DNA of 64,000 nucleotides. It comes from Prauserella_A sp040645195 (GTDB lineage: Bacteria; Actinomycetota; Actinomycetes; Mycobacteriales; Pseudonocardiaceae). The position numbers and the translations under genes are program-made. Location of the stretch: the NCBI RefSeq assembly GCF_040645195.1, contig NZ_JBEYXW010000016.1:1-64000 (forward strand), read 5' to 3'. Positions 60,120 through 64,000 of this stretch are shown here, piece after piece. A model generated the notes under the pieces. That model was not told the origin of the DNA, did no database searches, and saw only the letters and a list, made by a program, of their open reading frames with translations. Position 1 is the stretch's first letter. Each line of letters begins with the position of its first letter.

Positions 60120-61797
60120 CCTCCAGCGCAGACCACTGTGGACGCCCTCTCTGGTGGCTGGCATCCTGCTCGGTCTCTGCCTTCTCGTGGCGGCGGTCCT
60201 CGCGCCGATGCTGCTGGCCGACCCGGCCGGGCAACTGACCGGACAGGCCGGGGAGTCTCCCAGCGCCGAGCACTGGCTGGGAACCGACAACCTTGGTCGG
60301 GACAACCTGGCCCGGGCATTGGCCGCCACCCGCCTCACCTTGCTGATGACGTCCGGCGCCACCGTCCTCGCGGTCGTCGGCGGCATTGTGGTGGGCGTGG
60401 GGATCTGGTTGTCAGGGCGGCGGGTCCGCAAGATCGCACTGCGGCTCCTGGAAACGTCGGTGGCCTATCCCAGTCTGATCTTCGCCCTGGTCATCGCGGC
60501 CATCCTGCGTCCAGGCGTGGTCTCCAGTGTGGTCGCGATCGGCGTCGCGGGAATCCCGAGCTTCGCGCGGCTGACAGCGAACCTCGCGGCCAAGATCTCC
60601 ACCAGCGACTACGTCACCACGGCCCGGCTGCTCGGGGTACCGCCGCGGGCCATCGCCGTACGGCACATACTGCCGAACATGGCCGAGCCGCTGCTGATCC
60701 TGGCTACCACGGTGTTCTCACTGTCCCTTGTGGAGCTGTCGGCGCTGTCGTTCATCGGCCTGGGCGTGCAGTCCCCGAACTACGACTTCGGCCTTCTGCT
60801 CAACGAGAGCCTGACGCAGATCTACACCCAGCCGACGTCCGTGCTCGGTCCGTCCATCATGATCGTCCTCACCGGACTGGCCGTGATGTTGCTCGGGGAT
60901 GCCCTCGCCGGCAGGGCCAACCCGCGCACCAGCCGGCGAGCCCTGCGACATCCCTCTGTTCCGGCGGTCGCGGAGATTCAGGACGAGAAAGCCCCGCTGG
61001 TCCGCGTCGAGAATCTGCGTGTCAGCGTTCCCGGCGGCGCCGAGCTCGTGCGAGGGATCTCGCTGACCGTCGATCCCGGCGAGGTGGTCGCCCTTGTCGG
61101 CGAGTCCGGCTCCGGCAAGTCACTCACCGCCATGTCGGTGGCCGGACTGCCGCCGGCGGAGCTCGAGGTTCACGCGGACGTTCTGCGCGTGGACGACATG
61201 AACATGCTGGGACAGGCGGACAGGAGCCGTCTCGGCAGGGAGATCTCGATCATCTACCAGGACCCTGGGACCACTTTCAACCCGTCGCTGCGCATGGGGG
61301 TGCAGCTCACCGAGGTACTTCGCACGCACCTGGGTATGGGGCGACGCCATGCCAGGAAGCGCATCACCGAAGCGCTGGCACAGGTGAACATCACCGAGCC
61401 CGAACACCGGTTGAGACAGCATCCGCACAAGCTCTCCGGGGGCATGCGGCAGCGCGGCATGATCGCCACCACTCTCGTCACGGCACCGAAGCTGATCGTG
61501 GCCGACGAGCCGACCACGGCGCTTGACGTCACCGTCCAGCACGAGGTCCTGCGTCAGTTCCGGAAGATCCACCGCGAACAGGGCACCGCGATGCTCTTCA
61601 TCTCCCACGACCTGGGTGTCGTGGAGGCGTTGTGCGACCGGATTCTGGTGATGAAGGACGGAGAGATCGTGGAGCGGCTCACGCCTGCCCAGCTACGGAA
61701 CCGCGACGTGCACCACCCCTACACCCAAGCGCTGATGGACGCCGTTCCCGTGGTGGACACCTCGCCCGCGCGGCTTGCTCGACAGGAGTCCTCATGA
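60112..61797 (+). CDS. Fused DppC-like permease and DppD-like ATPase
   Basis: 561 residues in one frame. Residues 1 to about 280 are a DppC permease (GTDNLGRDNLARALAATRLT, SDYVTTARLLGVPPRAIAVR EAA loop). After a linker (RALRHPSVPAVAEIQDEK), residues about 300-561 are an ABC ATPase: Walker A GESGSGKS, signature LSGGMRQRGMIATTL, Walker B VADEPTTALDVTVQ. Usually these are two genes; the fusion appears real, as no stop or start lies in the linker. Confidence 0.92.
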   Translation: MSSLQRRPLWTPSLVAGILLGLCLLVAAVLAPMLLADPAGQLTGQAGESPSAEHWLGTDNLGRDNLARALAATRLTLLMTSGATVLAVVGGIVVGVGIWLSGRRVRKIALRLLETSVAYPSLIFALVIAAILRPGVVSSVVAIGVAGIPSFARLTANLAAKISTSDYVTTARLLGVPPRAIAVRHILPNMAEPLLILATTVFSLSLVELSALSFIGLGVQSPNYDFGLLLNESLTQIYTQPTSVLGPSIMIVLTGLAVMLLGDALAGRANPRTSRRALRHPSVPAVAEIQDEKAPLVRVENLRVSVPGGAELVRGISLTVDPGEVVALVGESGSGKSLTAMSVAGLPPAELEVHADVLRVDDMNMLGQADRSRLGREISIIYQDPGTTFNPSLRMGVQLTEVLRTHLGMGRRHARKRITEALAQVNITEPEHRLRQHPHKLSGGMRQRGMIATTLVTAPKLIVADEPTTALDVTVQHEVLRQFRKIHREQGTAMLFISHDLGVVEALCDRILVMKDGEIVERLTPAQLRNRDVHHPYTQALMDAVPVVDTSPARLARQESS

Positions 61798-62606
61798 CGA
61801 CAGTTGAGGACGCGAACCAGGTCCCCGTGAAGGTCGGCACGATGCCGACCCTCGAGACCCGGCAGCTGCATGTGTCTTTCGGCCACACGTCGGTACTGCG
61901 GGACGTGAACATCATCGTGCCGGCCCACACCGCTGTGGGCCTGGTGGGCGAGTCCGGCTCAGGCAAGTCCACATTGGGCAAGGCCGTCGTGGGGATCAAC
62001 AAGCCACGCAAGGGTCACGTCCTCGTCCATGGAGAGGACGTCTTCGCGGCCGGTAAGCGGCGTCGTGCCGTCATTCGACGACAGGTCCAGTACATTCCTC
62101 AGGACCCGTTCTCCTCTCTGAGCCCACGCCGGAACATCGGACAGACTCTCGCCGAGGCGCTCGACCCGAGAAGGGCAAGACCATCGGACCATGAGCAACG
62201 GATCACCGAGGTGCTCGAGCAGGTCCGCCTCGGTGCGGACGCGATGGCCAAATACCCGCACCAGTTCTCCGGCGGGCAGAGACAGCGCATCGCGATCGCC
62301 CGCGCCCTGATCCTCCAACCGCGGTTGATCATCGCCGACGAGATCACCTCAGCGCTGGATGTCTCGGTCCAAGCGGAGATCCTGACGTTGCTGCGATCGC
62401 TGGAAAGCACCATCGACGCGTCGATGCTGTTCATCTCCCACAACCTGGCGGTCGTCCAGGCGCTGTGCGAGTACGTTGTCGTGATGTGCCAGGGCGTCGT
62501 CGTCGAACACGGCAGGGTGGACGACGTGTACCGCAACCCGCAGCATGGCTACACCCGCCGGCTGCTCGCCTCCGTGCCCGGTTCGGAGGGCTTCAGCCTT
62601 GACTGA
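61794..62606 (+). CDS. Dpp/Opp-type ABC ATPase 2 (DppF-like)
   Basis: 270 residues. Walker A is GESGSGKSTLGKAVVG, followed by YIPQDPFSSLSPRRNIGQTL, signature FSGGQRQRIAIARALI and Walker B IADEITSALDVSVQ (EITSALD instead of EPTSALD). The C-terminal oligopeptide-transport extension (NPQHGYTRRLLASVPG) is present. ATG overlaps the fusion gene (ATGA). Confidence 0.92.
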   Translation: MTTVEDANQVPVKVGTMPTLETRQLHVSFGHTSVLRDVNIIVPAHTAVGLVGESGSGKSTLGKAVVGINKPRKGHVLVHGEDVFAAGKRRRAVIRRQVQYIPQDPFSSLSPRRNIGQTLAEALDPRRARPSDHEQRITEVLEQVRLGADAMAKYPHQFSGGQRQRIAIARALILQPRLIIADEITSALDVSVQAEILTLLRSLESTIDASMLFISHNLAVVQALCEYVVVMCQGVVVEHGRVDDVYRNPQHGYTRRLLASVPGSEGFSLD

Positions 62607-63588
62607 CACCGCGATGCCCCATCGGGGCGTGACGATCGACGGCTGCAATCCGAGCAACTGGGATTCGCCGGATGTCTTCGACCACCTGCGCCGGGGCGGC
62701 GTGACAGCCACCAATGCGACGATCGCCATCTGGGAGGGGTTTGCCGAGACTGTCGACGAGACCGCGAAATGGCACCGACGGTTCCGGGAAGACGTGGAAA
62801 AGCTCGTGCACATTCGCTTCGCTGACGACATCCACGCGGCTCACCGGCAGAACAAGGCCGGAATCATCCTTGGTTGGCAGAACATCTCTCCCATCGGCAA
62901 CGACCTTGAACGCCTCGAAGCATTCCACGTCCTCGGCGTCCGAATCGTACAGCTTGCGTACAACATCAGGAACCTCGTCGCGAATGGGTGCTATGAGCCG
63001 AACGATGACGGCCTGAGCCTCTTCGGCGTGAAAGCGGTCAGGAAACTCAACGAGCTCGGGATTCTCATCGACCTCTCGCATGTCGGCGACCAGAGCAGCC
63101 TGCATGCCATCGAGGTATCAGACCAGCCGGTGGCGTTCACGCATACGAATCTCCGCGATTTCTTCGACAGCCCTCGTAACAAACCGGCCGATCTGATCCG
63201 TGCTCTTGTCTCGCAGGGCGGCGTCGTCGGCGCGAACGCTTTTCCACAGTTCCTGCCGAGCAGATTCGACGCTGACATCGGGGAGTACCTGGACGGTGTG
63301 GAGCGCCTCATCGAAGTCGCCGGAATCGACCACGTCGGCATCGCCTCCGACTTCTGCGAGGGTCGCGACTGGGATTTCTGGCCGTATCTGGGCCGGCTGC
63401 ACGGCACCACCCCTCACTTCGAGATCAACGTACCCGCGCCGAACCCGGTCATCAAAGGATTTGAAGGAAGCTTCGACATGCCGAATGTCGCAAACGGGCT
63501 CCTCGACCGCGGTTACCGCGACGACGAGGTTGCCAAGATCATGGGCGGGAACTGGCTACGCCTTTACCACACGGTCTGGGGCGCCTGA
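62599..63588 (+). CDS. M19 membrane-dipeptidase-like hydrolase, divergent metal site
   Basis: 329 residues from TTG 62599 (GGAGG 9 bp upstream); ATG 62614 is the alternative. It matches the renal dipeptidase family in the second half (GVRIVQLAYNIRNLVANGC, LGILIDLSHVGDQSSLHAI, VAFTHTNLRDF, DHVGIASDF). The canonical N-terminal DGHxD is replaced by TIDGCNPSNWDS and the bridging Glu region reads ILGWQNIS. It belongs to an atypical subgroup and the metal site must differ. A role in hydrolysing the imported peptide-like substrate is likely. Confidence 0.82.
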   Translation: MTDTAMPHRGVTIDGCNPSNWDSPDVFDHLRRGGVTATNATIAIWEGFAETVDETAKWHRRFREDVEKLVHIRFADDIHAAHRQNKAGIILGWQNISPIGNDLERLEAFHVLGVRIVQLAYNIRNLVANGCYEPNDDGLSLFGVKAVRKLNELGILIDLSHVGDQSSLHAIEVSDQPVAFTHTNLRDFFDSPRNKPADLIRALVSQGGVVGANAFPQFLPSRFDADIGEYLDGVERLIEVAGIDHVGIASDFCEGRDWDFWPYLGRLHGTTPHFEINVPAPNPVIKGFEGSFDMPNVANGLLDRGYRDDEVAKIMGGNWLRLYHTVWGA

Positions 63589-63609
63589 CGACAATGCGAA
63601 AGGAGCACG

Positions 63610-64000
63610 GTGGTCAGCGAGTTGTTCGTCAATGCCAAGGTGTTCACCGGTCGCGGTGAGACGGACTTCGCGTCCGCGTTCCGCATCACGGACGGGTCCT
63701 TCAGCTGGGTAGGTGACCAGTCGCGGGTACGCGACGAGCCGGCTGTCGACCTGGCTGGACGGACCGTGCTCCCCGGTTTGCTCGACGTGCACACGCATCC
63801 AGCGGCGCTGGCCACCCTCATGGATGCCGTGGATTGCCTGCCACCGAAGGTCACGTCACTGGCTCAGTTGCTCGATCAACTCCGCGCCCACCGCAACGTC
63901 GGCGCCGGTGTTGACCAATGGATTGTCGGCAGGGGTTACGACGACGCGCGGTTCCCTGAGCGCCGCCCACCCACCGCGCGTGACCTCGACCAGGTGTCCA
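63610..64000 (+). CDS. Amidohydrolase family protein (partial, cut by window end)
   Basis: The GTG at 63610 follows AGGAG and reads VVSELFVNAKVFTGRGETDF, DLAGRTVLPGLLDVHTHPAA (metal-binding HTH motif) and VGRGYDDARFPERRP, the start of a YtcJ-like amidohydrolase (N-substituted formamide or exo-amide hydrolase group, normally about 500-550 residues). Only 130 codons are inside the window. It is 21 bp after the dipeptidase-like gene, in the same operon. Confidence 0.8.
   Translation, partial: MVSELFVNAKVFTGRGETDFASAFRITDGSFSWVGDQSRVRDEPAVDLAGRTVLPGLLDVHTHPAALATLMDAVDCLPPKVTSLAQLLDQLRAHRNVGAGVDQWIVGRGYDDARFPERRPPTARDLDQVS

Noticed and set aside
1..64000. tRNA, rRNA, CRISPR array, insertion sequence or integrase
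   Set aside because: I read both strands for clover-leaf-like segments, regular repeat-spacer arrays and transposase or integrase motifs and found none I could support.

Overview
The window is GC-rich (about 70%) actinomycete chromosome: many GTG starts, strong G/C third positions, start/stop-overlapping operons, a SARP regulator, a complete paaABCDE block and a modular secondary-metabolite cluster. A Pseudonocardiales-type organism (Amycolatopsis-like) is my best guess, from gene content and codon style only. There are about 55 intact or partial protein genes and four decayed ones. I see no rRNA, tRNA, CRISPR array, transposase or phage gene.

Left part (1-17300), catabolism. A carboxymuconolactone-decarboxylase-like gene lies beside a scar of broken genes: a SnoaL-like remnant and two luciferase-like monooxygenase remnants. 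Next comes a LacI-controlled sugar ABC importer (binding lipoprotein, double ATPase, permease) with an unrecognised co-transcribed protein. An SDR/TetR pair with palindromic operators follows. Then comes the phenylacetate operon paaZ-A-B-C-D-E behind a PaaR-like operator, and an MFS exporter.

Centre (17356-41401), a biosynthetic cluster that I read as an acyl-tetronate-type pathway. A first operon (KASIII, free-standing adenylation enzyme, PLP decarboxylase fused to an ACP) probably makes a decarboxylated aminoacyl-ACP. After a SARP gene and a 400-bp control region, a second operon runs from 22683 to 40125: fatty-acyl-AMP ligase, two acyl-CoA dehydrogenases, ACP, a single KS-AT-ACP PKS module, tetronate-type KASIII, FkbH-like glyceryl-ACP synthase, glyceryl ACP, E2-type acyltransferase, PPTase, alpha/beta hydrolase, type II thioesterase, FAD monooxygenase, small membrane protein and P450. 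A perfect 19-bp hairpin ends it, facing a convergent MFS exporter. In-frame TTA codons suggest bldA-type control.

Right-centre (42693-52500), the most interesting locus. Two divergent operons share a 150-bp control region with two Zur/Fur-like boxes. The leftward operon encodes an EntS-like MFS exporter, a TIM-barrel protein and a complete FecBCD-type metallophore importer. The rightward operon encodes a 37-residue precursor-like peptide, a 14-bp hairpin, a RiPP-recognition/E1-like partner, a CocE/X-Pro-peptidase-like hydrolase and a YcaO cyclodehydratase. Together they look like a ribosomally made, azoline-type metallophore system with its own export, uptake and metal-dependent control. I know of no described system with this set.

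Right part (52506-64000), an IclR-associated catabolic/import island: CaiB/BaiF CoA-transferase, IclR regulator, C45 Ntn-hydrolase, FAD amine oxidase, cupin, a Dpp/Opp-type importer with a permease-ATPase fusion, an M19-like dipeptidase lacking its usual N-terminal metal ligands, and an amidohydrolase cut by the window edge.
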